Part shown: one piece after another, positions 54,657-63,773 of the stretch
Numbering within the stretch: the stretch's first letter is position 1
Layout: each line of letters begins with the position of its first letter
From: an uncultured Pseudodesulfovibrio sp.
Lineage (GTDB): Bacteria > Desulfobacterota > Desulfovibrionia > Desulfovibrionales > Desulfovibrionaceae
Direction of reading: 5' to 3'
Assembly (NCBI RefSeq): GCF_963664965.1
Contig: NZ_OY761823.1
Coordinates: 1,250,001-1,314,000, forward strand
DNA length: 64,000 nucleotides
Position numbers and translations under genes: made by a program
The notes under the pieces: generated by a model
Databases searched by the model: none
Seen by the model: the letters and a program-made list of their open reading frames with translations, nothing else
Told to the model about the DNA's origin: nothing

Positions 54657-56324
54657 CTATGGCATGTTCAGGTCGTAAGCGGTCACGACCGTTTTTCTCT
54701 TGGAAAAGCCCATGGAGCCGGGGAAGGTGTTGAGCAGAACGACCAACTGTTTCTTGCCGTCGTTGTTCAGATCGGCAAGAGCGATGTCCGAAACCTGTCC
54801 CTTGATGCGGCGGGTTTTCCACGCCAGATTTAGGCCCACGCCATCCCAGGACAGGGCGTGGATTTCACCCTGCGAGAAGTAGCGGAACTTTTCGAAGACC
54901 TGAGCGGCGACCGAAAGGTCCTTGTTGACCAGCAGTTCGTACTTGCCTTTCTTGTGGAAGGAAGCGGCAAGCATCCTGAACGGCACGTTGAAGGTGGACA
55001 CCTTGATGTCCGCAATGCCGGCTCCCATGCCCGCGGGGCGGTCGGGAGTCGTGATGCCGATGCCGGAACTGTTGTAGTGGTCCTCTTCGGTTGTGTACAG
55101 ACGCTCCATGGCTTGGCTGTAGACCCTGAGACGGTGGAAGTCGTCGATAAGGACATACCGGTAGCCGAATTCCTCCGGCAGGTAGGTCATGTTGTAGACA
55201 TTGCCGTAGGGCGGGCAGGGAATGGTTGATCCGGTCTCAACGGAATCGCCCTTCAGATAGGCTTCATATATCTTTTTGTGGAAGAGATGCCGTTCACCCT
55301 TGCGCTGAGCCACGAGGACCGGAGCAAAAGTGGGCGGCACACGCAGGACGCCAAGGAATTTGTTGTAGTTCTTGACGAGGTAGCTGAATTTCCCCCCCTT
55401 GAAGGAAAGGATATGCGATTTCGGCCATCCCTCGGGAGCCATGGTCACATTGCGGTACTGGGATTGGTAGGTGCCGATAATGAGGTCCGGCAGGTTGTCC
55501 TTGTCCACATCCATGGCTTCCAATCGGATGTACTGGGTGCTGGGAGTCAGTGCCAGAGTGTCCAGATGGGCAAGTTTGCCGTCCTTGTACCGATATGCGG
55601 AGATGCCTGTCTTGTGTAGGATGAATACTTCGTTCTTGCCGTCACCATCTGCGTCGGAAACCACCATGCTGGTGGAGAAGAAGCGCAGGGTCTGGCTGCG
55701 CCAGCGGCCGATATTGTTGGACCCGCCTTCGTAGCGGAATTGCGGGTTCAGGGTGCTGGTCTGATAGCTCCCGGACGTGCCGCCGATAAATTCCGCATTG
55801 ATCGGGCCGGAGACTTCATCCTTGATATCTTCCTTGTCCACGGATTTTTCCGCGGTGCTGTAGCCGGGACGCTGGAACACGTCGCCCATGATGGCCTTGC
55901 TCTGTTCCTCGAGCCATGGGGTGATTTCATCAATCCCCATTTGGCCTTTCTGTTCCCACGTATTGCCGTTCACGTCGTAGGAGGTCATCTTGAGCGTGGC
56001 TTTTTTATCCAGAATGGAGATGGAGCCGGTGACAAGGTAATCAAGGCCCGCACCGCGCAGGATATTGGCCGCGTCCGCCTTGCTTTTTGGAGCGGCAAGG
56101 CCGTCAACCGTGGAGTCGGCTGCGGGTTCCGCATGGCCTGTCCATTCCAGATCGCTGTTCAGGCTGGCCTGAAAAGCCTTGGGAAAGTAGCTGTATTTCT
56201 TGGGTCCGTTGTAGGAAAAAGGCAGGACCGCATATTTTTTCGCGTTTTGCGCCAGAACGGGTGCCGCAAGAAGCAGGACCGCAATAATGGCGATACAGGG
56301 GACGGCAAAACGTCGATGTTGCAT
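54657..56324 (-). CDS. secreted FG-GAP/VCBS-repeat protein
   Basis: A 555-residue exported protein. The signal peptide ends at APVLAQNAKK. Residues ~25-190 resemble envelope proteins with a YAVLPFSYNGPKKYSYFPKA start. The rest carries FG-GAP/VCBS-type calcium-loop repeats: VSDADGDGKNEVF, MDVDKDNLPDLIIGTY, and LADLNNDGKKQLVVLL. These usually form a beta-propeller in the periplasm or outside the cell. Role unknown. AGGAGG precedes the ATG at 56324; the upstream reading frame is antisense to other sequence and has no signal peptide. Confidence 0.75.
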   Translation of the reverse strand: MQHRRFAVPCIAIIAVLLLAAPVLAQNAKKYAVLPFSYNGPKKYSYFPKAFQASLNSDLEWTGHAEPAADSTVDGLAAPKSKADAANILRGAGLDYLVTGSISILDKKATLKMTSYDVNGNTWEQKGQMGIDEITPWLEEQSKAIMGDVFQRPGYSTAEKSVDKEDIKDEVSGPINAEFIGGTSGSYQTSTLNPQFRYEGGSNNIGRWRSQTLRFFSTSMVVSDADGDGKNEVFILHKTGISAYRYKDGKLAHLDTLALTPSTQYIRLEAMDVDKDNLPDLIIGTYQSQYRNVTMAPEGWPKSHILSFKGGKFSYLVKNYNKFLGVLRVPPTFAPVLVAQRKGERHLFHKKIYEAYLKGDSVETGSTIPCPPYGNVYNMTYLPEEFGYRYVLIDDFHRLRVYSQAMERLYTTEEDHYNSSGIGITTPDRPAGMGAGIADIKVSTFNVPFRMLAASFHKKGKYELLVNKDLSVAAQVFEKFRYFSQGEIHALSWDGVGLNLAWKTRRIKGQVSDIALADLNNDGKKQLVVLLNTFPGSMGFSKRKTVVTAYDLNMP

Positions 56325-56530
56325 TGTTCCTCCTGATGAGGGGGGTTGTCTGTTCTCTATGAAAGCCCGGGGCAGTGTTGCCACAAGGGAAGGTCTTGTA
56401 CCAGTTTCCGCGCCGGGATGCAAAGGTTGCGAGCGGTTGCCTCGCCGGGGGCAAGCCTGTATTGATGCGTGACGGCGCACGATACCGACACCAAATTCCA
56501 CAGGGACTGCGCCGGATGGAGATACCCGTA

Positions 56531-57802
56531 ATGGCAAATGATTTTCGGACATTTCGACTCGTGTGCAGCGAGGAGGAAGCTCCCATTGTGGAGCGGCTTC
56601 TCAAGGCGCAGGGGTTTGCTTTTGAACCAGAGCCTTTTTATCCGCTGGCCCGTAGGCTGACCGTCGAGCCGTTTCCGCTCGGAGAAAGTTTCGCTGCGCG
56701 CTTCGGACGTATATACATACAAGATAGATCCTCCATGCTGCCGCCGCTCATGCTCGCGCCGCCGGAAGGGACAAGCGTACTGGACATGTGCTCCGCTCCG
56801 GGCAGCAAGACCAGCCTGCTGTCCCGTCTGGTCGGCCCCCGTGGATTCGTATTCGCCTCGGAGCCGTCTGCGGATCGGCTTGGAACGTTGCGGGCCAATC
56901 TTCGGCGGACAGGTTCCGTGAACACGGCCACAGCCAAGGCAAAGGCGCAGGACCTGCCGTTTCCGGACTGTTCATGGGATTATATCCAGCTTGACCCTCC
57001 GTGCAGCGGTTGGGGAACCGTGGATAAGAATCCCAAGGTGATGGAGCTGTGGTCCGAATCCAAGACCGGCCCCTTGGTTGCCTTGCAAAGAACGCTCCTG
57101 GAAAAGGCGGCGGACATGCTGACGCCTGGAGGCGTGGTTCTGTACTCGACCTGCACGACCAACATAAAGGAAAATGAAGAACAGGTTGCTTGGGCGCTTG
57201 AACATCTGGATTTAGAGCTGGAGCCGCTTGACGAGCCGGAAGGCTTTGTTTTTGGCGAGCCTTTGCTGTCCGGTATGGCCGGTGTGTTGCGTGTCGCAGA
57301 AGATTCGGCAGGGCAGGGGTTTTTCCTCGCCCGGTTCCGAAAGAAGGGCGCGGGGTGTGCAAATCCTGAAAGGGAAGTGCAAGAAAGGTCACTGCCGGGA
57401 ACGCCTCTCGACTTTTCGCGAATGGCGGGTACGGAGGGATGTGCCTTGGACGGGCTGCCGCCGGGAGAGGTGTATGAGTTTGGCGGAAAGGCGTTTTTCC
57501 TTCATGAGGAGGCGTTGGAGCGGGTTCCGGCTGGCCTTCGCTGGCAGGGACATAATATAGGAAAGATATCCGGGCGGGGGAAGAGTGCGGTGTTCCGTCC
57601 CTCTTCTATGGCGCGTGTGCTGCTGAACCGAAAAAGTCAGGACGTGCTTGATCTGGAGGATTTGGCTCCGCTTGAGAAGCTGCTGTCCGGCCAGAGCCTG
57701 AGTTTTCATCCCGGCAAGGGGCCAGTGGGTCTGTTTTATGAAGGTCTCCCTCTCTGCTGGCTGTCCCGCAAAGGGCGGCGCCTTTTGATGGCGACAAAAT
57801 AG
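56531..57802 (+). CDS. RsmB/NOP2-type RNA m5C methyltransferase
   Basis: A 423-residue SAM-dependent RNA methyltransferase. SAM motif DMCSAPGSKTSLLSRLV, motif IV LDPPCSGWGT and motif VI STCTTN carry the two Cys residues of m5C enzymes. The C-terminal ~130 residues (with FSRMAGTEGC and a basic end) form an additional RNA-binding-type domain, like that in RsmF/YebU. ATG 56531 gives the N-terminal MANDFRTFRLV; the earlier in-frame ATG at 56375 has no domain content. The exact rRNA or tRNA target is not clear. Confidence 0.85.
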   Translation: MANDFRTFRLVCSEEEAPIVERLLKAQGFAFEPEPFYPLARRLTVEPFPLGESFAARFGRIYIQDRSSMLPPLMLAPPEGTSVLDMCSAPGSKTSLLSRLVGPRGFVFASEPSADRLGTLRANLRRTGSVNTATAKAKAQDLPFPDCSWDYIQLDPPCSGWGTVDKNPKVMELWSESKTGPLVALQRTLLEKAADMLTPGGVVLYSTCTTNIKENEEQVAWALEHLDLELEPLDEPEGFVFGEPLLSGMAGVLRVAEDSAGQGFFLARFRKKGAGCANPEREVQERSLPGTPLDFSRMAGTEGCALDGLPPGEVYEFGGKAFFLHEEALERVPAGLRWQGHNIGKISGRGKSAVFRPSSMARVLLNRKSQDVLDLEDLAPLEKLLSGQSLSFHPGKGPVGLFYEGLPLCWLSRKGRRLLMATK

Positions 57803-57940
57803 CTGTTTTTTCAATAAGTTATGCGGGTGAAAAATATTTATGAAAAGCGTTGACAAAAGCCTTGCTCGTGGGCAGTATGCCTTTCGCTGAACGCGGATGA
57901 GTTCCGACGGCGCGGTCAACACCTCAGTGAAAAAAAGGAG

Positions 57941-57946
57941 TTGACA
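57941..57946 (+). promoter_or_regulatory. candidate -35 box of the tRNA-Val/tRNA-Asp unit
   Basis: TTGACA 35 bases before the tRNA-Val 5' end, at the right distance for a tRNA promoter; the -10 sequence (CAAAAA) is poor. Another TTGACA lies at 57850-57855. Confidence 0.3.
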
Positions 57947-57980
57947 ACAAAACGCAAGTCGGGCAAAAAACTCTTCCTGC

Positions 57981-58056
57981 GGGCGCTTAGCTCAGCTGGG
58001 AGAGCATCGCCCTTACAAGGCGAGGGTCACAGGTTCGAGCCCTGTAGCGCCCACCA
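57981..58056 (+). tRNA. tRNA-Val (anticodon TAC)
   Basis: A 76-base cloverleaf. Acceptor GGGCGCT/AGCGCCC with encoded CCA at the 3' end (58054-58056), anticodon stem TCGCC/GGCGA around CT-TAC-AA (anticodon 58014-58016), and a T loop with GGTTCGAGCC. It forms a tandem unit with tRNA-Asp 45 bases later. Confidence 0.97.
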
Positions 58057-58101
58057 TCTTTGAAATATTGGGGATAGCTTAACACCCCATTATTATAGTG
58101 C

Positions 58102-58178
<77 letters not shown>

Positions 58179-58187
58179 CTAAAGACC

Positions 58188-58222
58188 AAGGATATCAAGC
58201 TGTTAGTTTGATATCCTTTTTC
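58188..58222 (+). terminator. terminator of the tRNA unit, overlapping the integrase 3' end
   Basis: A perfect 11-bp stem AAGGATATCAA/TTGATATCCTT with a 9-base loop, followed by TTTTTC. Its arms extend into the last codons of the integrase gene on the other strand. Confidence 0.8.
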
Positions 58223-59289
58223 TTTTGGGATTCATCAGCCAGCTTGGTGGGCCTGCTAGTGGGCCCGATTTTCAAGCCACCTTCCAATATTTTCAGATGG
58301 GGCCTGATAGGTTCCATGCCGCGAACATACCTTTCGGTAGTCGCAAGCTTCTTGTGCCTCAGGATTTGCTGAATAGCGATCATGGGCACGTTGTTGTTTG
58401 CGAGTATGGATGCAGTGAGGTGTCGGATGGCGTGGCATCCAAAGGGCTTCACTCCTGCCTCCTCACAGAGCTTTTGAGGAAATCCTCGGTTCTCTGTGTA
58501 CGGCTCGCCTTTTCGACGGCCTGAGGGCTGTGTGAAGACCCATTCATTGACGGCCTCTTGCCTATGGGCAAGCAGGACATTGAAAAGCTCGTCCGTCATG
58601 GGGAGCCATTCATATTCCATAGAGCCGTCCTGCCTTTTCTTGGTGCCAAGTCGAATACGCTTGCTTCCAAAGTCTACATCCTTCCATTGAAGTCTGTATA
58701 ACTCTCCGCGCCGCGCTGCCGTATGCAGGAAGGTGAGGAGAAGGACTTTGTGTCGGCCTTCGGCAATTGCATGGACTTTCCAGAAATCCTTTTCAGGCGG
58801 GACGTATCTGTTTTGTCTCACCTCAGGAAACCGGGGAACAGCCAGAAAAGCATTCCTTTCAGGAAATCCCTCAATGAACTTGATTCCGAAGTTCCATGCG
58901 GCTGCAAGGTTCTTCCGTTCCTTATTCGTTGAGTAGCCGCTGTGCTCCTTGAAATAGTCTTGAAGATATTTCAGGGCATCCACTTTGCGGAATTCCACTA
59001 CATCGCCATCGGGGTTCACAGTTTTCAGAAGCCGTTTAAGGGCATTCTTCTTTTCGCTGTATGTCTTCGGGCTGTATTTAACGGAGTGGTCCAGATAGAG
59101 AGTTGCCCACTCAAGAAAGGAGGTCGTGGGGATCGTCGGCTCTGGCGGCAGTTTTGTCAGTTCCTTTTGCTCGACTTCCCAAATCTTTGCGTCTTCCTTC
59201 TTGATGAACTGCTTTCGGTGTTTCTTGCCTTGTATTTTGACTTGCGCCATCCAAACGGTCTTCCCGTTCTTCTTCAGCTTGTAAGGCAT
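58195..59289 (-). CDS. tyrosine recombinase/integrase of the tRNA-Asp element
   Basis: A 364-residue phage-type integrase. An N-terminal arm-binding region (KKNGKTVWMAQVKIQGKKH) and SAM-like core-binding domain precede the catalytic domain. The catalytic Arg is in HTAARRGELYRLQW, HxxR in CHAIRHLTASIL, His in ILRHKKLATTERYV and the nucleophile Tyr in the same block. AGGAGG lies four bases before the ATG. It reads toward tRNA-Asp, as for int genes next to their attachment site. The 5' part overlaps an HTH gene by 179 bases. Confidence 0.93.
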   Translation of the reverse strand: MPYKLKKNGKTVWMAQVKIQGKKHRKQFIKKEDAKIWEVEQKELTKLPPEPTIPTTSFLEWATLYLDHSVKYSPKTYSEKKNALKRLLKTVNPDGDVVEFRKVDALKYLQDYFKEHSGYSTNKERKNLAAAWNFGIKFIEGFPERNAFLAVPRFPEVRQNRYVPPEKDFWKVHAIAEGRHKVLLLTFLHTAARRGELYRLQWKDVDFGSKRIRLGTKKRQDGSMEYEWLPMTDELFNVLLAHRQEAVNEWVFTQPSGRRKGEPYTENRGFPQKLCEEAGVKPFGCHAIRHLTASILANNNVPMIAIQQILRHKKLATTERYVRGMEPIRPHLKILEGGLKIGPTSRPTKLADESQKKKDIKLTA

Positions 59290-59458
59290 ATTGCCTCCTA
59301 ATCGCTTCGCCTATGAGATTTTCAAAGAACAGGACACGGCGGCCTAGCTTTACCCCACCGTACCGGGAAGGATGCCGCAATATGGTTGACTCGGCAACCT
59401 CGAAATAATTTGCGGTTTCTACGGAACTGATCTTTTGACCGAGATTAGGAAGCATCAT
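59111..59458 (-). CDS. excisionase-like HTH protein overlapping the integrase
   Basis: A 115-residue protein. The first ~60 residues form a MerR/excisionase-type winged HTH: ISSVETANYFEVAESTILRH, then YGGVKLGRRVLFFENLI. The remainder is charged and overlaps the integrase start in another frame, so its composition is constrained by int. GGGAGG lies six bases before ATG 59458. It overlaps the rep 3' end by 14 bases, making rep-xis-int a tight cluster. Probable role: excision control or regulation. Confidence 0.7.
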   Translation of the reverse strand: MMLPNLGQKISSVETANYFEVAESTILRHPSRYGGVKLGRRVLFFENLIGEAIRRQYALQAEEEREDRLDGASQNTRQETPKAVHQEGRRKDLGSRAKGTDKTAARADDPHDLLS

Positions 59459-60764
59459 CGGGAGCCTCCCATTCTAGATTTTGTTGAACAACAAAAGTGA
59501 GTTCGTCGGCAGGGAGTTCTTTTTCCAAACGCTTTTGGTTAGCGTCTAAGTATTTTTGTTTTCCATGGTAATATCTAACCCGCTTTTTATTAACGGCATT
59601 ACCAAGCTCTCTGTCTGTTTTATTAGCTATATCCAACACTTCCTGAAAGATTTTCACCAAGTCTTCCTTCGTGAAGCCTGTGGGGAAAGGGTCGTTTCCT
59701 ATAGTCGGTTTAGTGGCGGCATAGGAGGTCGTTAGCCCTAGTATTTGGCTAGCTAATTGTTTCTGGTCTGTACGAATTGCTTTGGCCCTGATAGCAGGCG
59801 TTGATTCAATGACTCCTTGAAATGAGCTTTGCACCGTTTTCCACCAAGGAAGCGTCTTTCTTTGAGTATGATGCTTTCCGGGATTCGATTCGAATTTGAG
59901 CCATTGTTGTGTGCAGTATCCCCAGATATTGTCGAAGACCCTCAGTGTTTCATACAGGGTTTCAATTCCGAGTTCTTTGATGACTTCTCGGAGAAGCTGA
60001 AATTCAATACGGATAACTTTTTTGTTGGCTGGAACTTCTGGAAGTCCCCATACCTCGTACATCCAGAGTTTCTTTGAAATGGTTCTGATTTCTAAATCCT
60101 TGTCATACATGCGACAAGAGAGTTTTCCTTTTCCGATATGAACGCCTGTAAGTTGGTTGTTCTTAAAATAGTGGTTCACTGAACGGGAACGAGAAACCAG
60201 ATTTTTGAATAGATCGACGTCCCATTCGTAGCTGGGGATATATAAATCCATGCACAGATCAATTCGGCTTGGTTTGACAGCTACAATTTCAGCATTGTGT
60301 TTCTCAAGAGCGGTGAGAATCAAATTGGTTGCTTTCCGAATTCCGCGCCGCCATATGGTTTCAGATCGGATTTCTACCATCGCATTCGGCCTCGAATTTG
60401 GAACCACCGAATTCAGAAACCGAACCGAGTATTCATTCCCAGAAATTATCCAGTTATATCCTTTAGTTCCATTCGGGAGGACATTGAATAAAACTCGATC
60501 ATCCAATTCGGGAACCGAAATGAAAAACGGATACGAGCTTCCGAATTTCTGGGCTTCGGATTTATACATATCCAGAATTTTGAAAAAAACGTCGTCGGGC
60601 CAGATAATATCCAACGCCATATTGAAGGAATCAATTCCAGATGCGAGAACCTTAGGTTCTAACGGAAGCCCCGTGTTCACCTTAGAAGGGGGGCTGATAG
60701 TCATCAGCCCCCGTTTAGGCCGTGCCTTGCTCGTCTGTGTGTGCTTCGTTTGTGATTTTGCCAT
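59445..60764 (-). CDS. rolling-circle-type replication initiator (Rep_trans-like)
   Basis: A 439-residue protein with the hallmarks of the replication initiation factor family of rolling-circle plasmids and integrative elements: VKPSRIDLCMDLYIPSYEWD, GKGKLSCRMYDKDLEI with the RxYxK-type motif, and KKVIRIEFQLLREVIKELGI. The N-terminal tail is basic. ATG 60764 (MAKSQTKHTQ) is preferred; an in-frame GTG at 60797 lacks a ribosome site. It suggests the element can replicate or be mobilised after excision (inference). The gene is A+T-richer than the chromosome and contains a cluster of CGAATT hexamers. Confidence 0.75.
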   Translation of the reverse strand: MAKSQTKHTQTSKARPKRGLMTISPPSKVNTGLPLEPKVLASGIDSFNMALDIIWPDDVFFKILDMYKSEAQKFGSSYPFFISVPELDDRVLFNVLPNGTKGYNWIISGNEYSVRFLNSVVPNSRPNAMVEIRSETIWRRGIRKATNLILTALEKHNAEIVAVKPSRIDLCMDLYIPSYEWDVDLFKNLVSRSRSVNHYFKNNQLTGVHIGKGKLSCRMYDKDLEIRTISKKLWMYEVWGLPEVPANKKVIRIEFQLLREVIKELGIETLYETLRVFDNIWGYCTQQWLKFESNPGKHHTQRKTLPWWKTVQSSFQGVIESTPAIRAKAIRTDQKQLASQILGLTTSYAATKPTIGNDPFPTGFTKEDLVKIFQEVLDIANKTDRELGNAVNKKRVRYYHGKQKYLDANQKRLEKELPADELTFVVQQNLEWEAPDDAS

Positions 60765-60886
60765 GTGGCGAAAATATGGAAGCGCACGGCGAAACACTTG
60801 GACAAAAAAAAAGAAAAATGTGTCCGGGTGAAGAAGGAAGGATGCTATTGTGGAAGAATTTTCAGAAAGGGAAAGGTTGAGGGGAG

Positions 60887-61789
60887 CTAAGAATCAGCCT
60901 TGTGAATGGGCTTCCAGAATCCCTCTCGTCTTTTGAGAGCCTTGGCGAATGATTCAGGGCTCATTTCGCCAATATCGGGGTCTTGGATGCCTCGTCCTGA
61001 GTCCTGAGCAATGGCATTGAAAAGTTCCTGAATCTTCGGGGCTGAAAGCCTTTGGCCTCTTCGTTCAGATGTTTCGAGAATAAAGCGAGCCCATGTTATT
61101 TTGACTTGCTTTAATGAAACGTTTGCAACGGTTTCTCCAAGATATGAGCCAAGCTTTGTTACATTCTCTGTTTCTCCATCTGCGGACCATCGTTGAATGA
61201 GCTTTGCAATCCCCGGCTCTGCGATCAGGCTTTTATCTAGCTGTAGAAGTTTGCGTGCCGCTTTGAGGTTCTCCTCCTGAGCTTGTGGGAAGAGTTGAGT
61301 CGGAAGCTCACCATGCAAACAGTAGCAGGGCACCCAGATGAGTATGAAGAACAGGACAGCAGAGGGAGCGGTCTCCCAATCTAAATCCATATCCTCCAAG
61401 GCTTTGTTTTCCTGCGGGGTAACGCTGCTAAATAGTGAGCGAACATTTATCTCTTCTGGAAGAGGGGCGTTGGTTGTAATGATTTCGCTGATGGTAGGTT
61501 GGTTTTCTCTCGTTGATGGAAGATAAGGCGCAAGTGATTCAACGAGTTGATTTATTACCTTCTCGCTATCTCGATAATATGAAAACCAAATGTCAAGATC
61601 AGGAATGTTAGCCGCATCTAGTGAGATGTTGCCTTGACGGAGATGCTTGATTTTGTGGAACAGCGGTTCAGCATCACAGGCTAGATGGATTGCAACCTCC
61701 GCCAACAGGTGGTCGATGCCCTTCTTCCATGATTCCACTTTTGGGCCTTCGATTAGGTGGAATTCGGAATGGTGTCGTTCGGCATTCAT
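60887..61789 (-). CDS. unrecognised 300-residue cargo protein
   Basis: I recognise no domain. The protein is mostly helical by composition and soluble apart from one hydrophobic stretch near residues 142-158 (APSAVLFFILIWVPCYC). It begins MNAERHHSEFHLIEGP and ends in a charged tail (AKALKRREGFWKPIHK). It lies upstream of rep in the same direction, with about 120 bases between. The codon style matches the rest of the element. Confidence 0.6.
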   Translation of the reverse strand: MNAERHHSEFHLIEGPKVESWKKGIDHLLAEVAIHLACDAEPLFHKIKHLRQGNISLDAANIPDLDIWFSYYRDSEKVINQLVESLAPYLPSTRENQPTISEIITTNAPLPEEINVRSLFSSVTPQENKALEDMDLDWETAPSAVLFFILIWVPCYCLHGELPTQLFPQAQEENLKAARKLLQLDKSLIAEPGIAKLIQRWSADGETENVTKLGSYLGETVANVSLKQVKITWARFILETSERRGQRLSAPKIQELFNAIAQDSGRGIQDPDIGEMSPESFAKALKRREGFWKPIHKADS

Positions 61790-61896
61790 GGCAGCCGTTT
61801 ATACTAGCTGTGGCTCTTCTGCAAATTAGATTTATCGGTTTGATGTTAGACCGGCTTCTATTGTGGAGTTGTGCCGCTCACTTCTAGGTTTGTGTG

Positions 61897-62583
61897 CTAA
61901 TAAACATCTGTAATTCTACCGTTTACATCTCTGATTTTAACCCGCTGAACTTTGTCTAAAATAGAGTTAAACCTAAAGTCTACTTCAGCATATCCTGTAG
62001 TACTTGATTGGTTGATGTAGTGTGATTCATGTATGTACTCGCTATCTCTTTTGGGGAACAGTGAGTCATGTCCAGAACTTTCTAGCTCTACATCAAATTC
62101 TACAAATACCTGAGGTGATTGGGAGCCGTGGTATTGGGAGTCAATCGCATACTCAATACACACATTACAAGAGTCGTAGGAGTTATCTAAGAAAGATTCT
62201 TTACATTTTAGATTGACGTCAATGATTCGCAGAGTGAAGTCGGTATAAGTCGGTTCGACTTCAATTTCTTCCTCATCTAAATACCGCACCTTTCTTGGGC
62301 GATAGACTTCTAAATACTTTGAACTCGCCCAACCTGTGACAGAGTTGTCTTTTTCTATCAAGAATAGAACTTTAGCCCATCCACTTCGAATTTGAAGGAT
62401 GCTAACTAAAGACCCTTTGGGCATCGCTTGTATAATCTGTGAATCTGTATTTGGTGCTTTCCTGAGGTTCAGATCAACTTTGCACGTAGCAAACTGATTC
62501 GTGGCTTGGGCGGAAGGTGTTTGTACAAAAAAAATGGCTAATATGATGCTAGCAATAAAAACTAGTCGTTTGTACTGACTCAT
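61897..62583 (-). CDS. exported SH3-domain protein
   Basis: A 228-residue protein with a signal peptide ending at TPSAQATNQF. Residues ~30-95 form a bacterial SH3 domain (CKVDLNLRKAPNTDSQIIQA, then GWASSKYLEVYRP). Residues ~110-228 are a beta-rich domain with three Cys (LKCKESFL, YDSCNVCIEYAI). Bacterial SH3 domains often bind cell wall. The rest is not recognised. It follows the 352-residue gene by 14 bases, with GGAG-like AAGGAG before its ATG, so they form an operon. Confidence 0.7.
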   Translation of the reverse strand: MSQYKRLVFIASIILAIFFVQTPSAQATNQFATCKVDLNLRKAPNTDSQIIQAMPKGSLVSILQIRSGWAKVLFLIEKDNSVTGWASSKYLEVYRPRKVRYLDEEEIEVEPTYTDFTLRIIDVNLKCKESFLDNSYDSCNVCIEYAIDSQYHGSQSPQVFVEFDVELESSGHDSLFPKRDSEYIHESHYINQSSTTGYAEVDFRFNSILDKVQRVKIRDVNGRITDVY

Positions 62584-62597
62584 TCCTTTTCTCCTTG

Positions 62598-63656
62598 CTA
62601 TCGCTTACCCGCCAAGCGTTTTTTATTTTTTCTTGACTTAGCTCTGGCGTCGATTGTCGGTATAATTTTTCTATAATTTTTGCCTGTGATCAGTTCAATC
62701 TTAATAAACAGATCAAGCAGCCATAATAACCCTGTATAGTGAGGGGAGATAGGGCAGTATGTGTATTTCATGCTTTTGGGGGGCTTGAAGATACAGGTCG
62801 GTTTACTGTCATTGTATTCTAATCCGATGAAGCTAAAATCAGAGCGAAAATTTGTAATAAGCAGATGGTCGGAAATTTGGATTAATTCGCTTATTATCCT
62901 CTGTAAATTCGTCATTGGTAGCATTGGCGTTCTCGCGCATGAGAGCATGCCATGCACTGAGGCTCGTAAATCACCATTGCTATCAAGGATCATCGCGTTG
63001 ACCCCAGAAAGTTTCATTTTCTTTACCTGAGAAGTATCAAGATGCTCGGTTGATGGGTCAATCCCTCGTATTTTAGGCATCCACTTCTCAATGTAGTCAG
63101 GATACTCTTCACTGAGAACGTCAATGACTTTGCTGTGCTCTTGCGAGTTGTATAAGTCTCTGTGGGTTCCAATGCATATAAAATAAGCATCTTCTTTATC
63201 AATTATTGCGAACACAAGAGAGTCTTCTTTCTTTTTGTTTGATGCAATATTGAAATGAATGACATTCAAATCATAGAGCATGAAGTCACAGATGAATCCT
63301 CTTTTGTCGAAAAGGCGGTTAATATGATCGGAAATAAAACTGTCACTTCTAGGTTTTGTTTTATTGATTCTTGGGCTGCCCTGCTTGATGAGGGATTCAA
63401 GCTCTTCCGTCCTTGCTGCGAGGTGGGTAGGGAGTGTTTGCTTCTGTTTTAAATAGCATGCTGAAAAGACAATCCTTTTGGGCGTTGGAGTGACTCTGGA
63501 ACGGCAGAATTTGTCCAAGATACAGATAGCCTCAATAGGCTTGCTTGATGCATTGGTTTGCTTGAAGTGTTGTAAGTCATAGCCGTCAATTATCTTTTTG
63601 GCTTGTCCAACTAGATAGGCGTCGAAAGATGAGATGATATGTTTATGATTCTGCAT
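62598..63656 (-). CDS. unrecognised 352-residue cargo protein
   Basis: No domain recognised. The protein appears cytosolic, alpha/beta, Lys-rich, with FAIIDKEDAYFICIGTHRDL and VNAMILDSNGDLRASVHGML as the most structured-looking parts, and a basic C-terminus (RAKSRKNKKRLAGKR). It is co-directional with, and 14 bases upstream of, the SH3 protein gene. A+T-rich codon use marks it as part of the element. Confidence 0.6.
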   Translation of the reverse strand: MQNHKHIISSFDAYLVGQAKKIIDGYDLQHFKQTNASSKPIEAICILDKFCRSRVTPTPKRIVFSACYLKQKQTLPTHLAARTEELESLIKQGSPRINKTKPRSDSFISDHINRLFDKRGFICDFMLYDLNVIHFNIASNKKKEDSLVFAIIDKEDAYFICIGTHRDLYNSQEHSKVIDVLSEEYPDYIEKWMPKIRGIDPSTEHLDTSQVKKMKLSGVNAMILDSNGDLRASVHGMLSCARTPMLPMTNLQRIISELIQISDHLLITNFRSDFSFIGLEYNDSKPTCIFKPPKSMKYTYCPISPHYTGLLWLLDLFIKIELITGKNYRKIIPTIDARAKSRKNKKRLAGKR

Positions 63657-63773
63657 AACTATTTGAAACAGTATCCAAGAAGTGAGGCCAAGATAACCAA
63701 ACCAATTCTCCTCAACCTTTCGTTAGAAAACACTATGCGCCACGTAGGAGCATACTCACGTAGACATTGAGCT

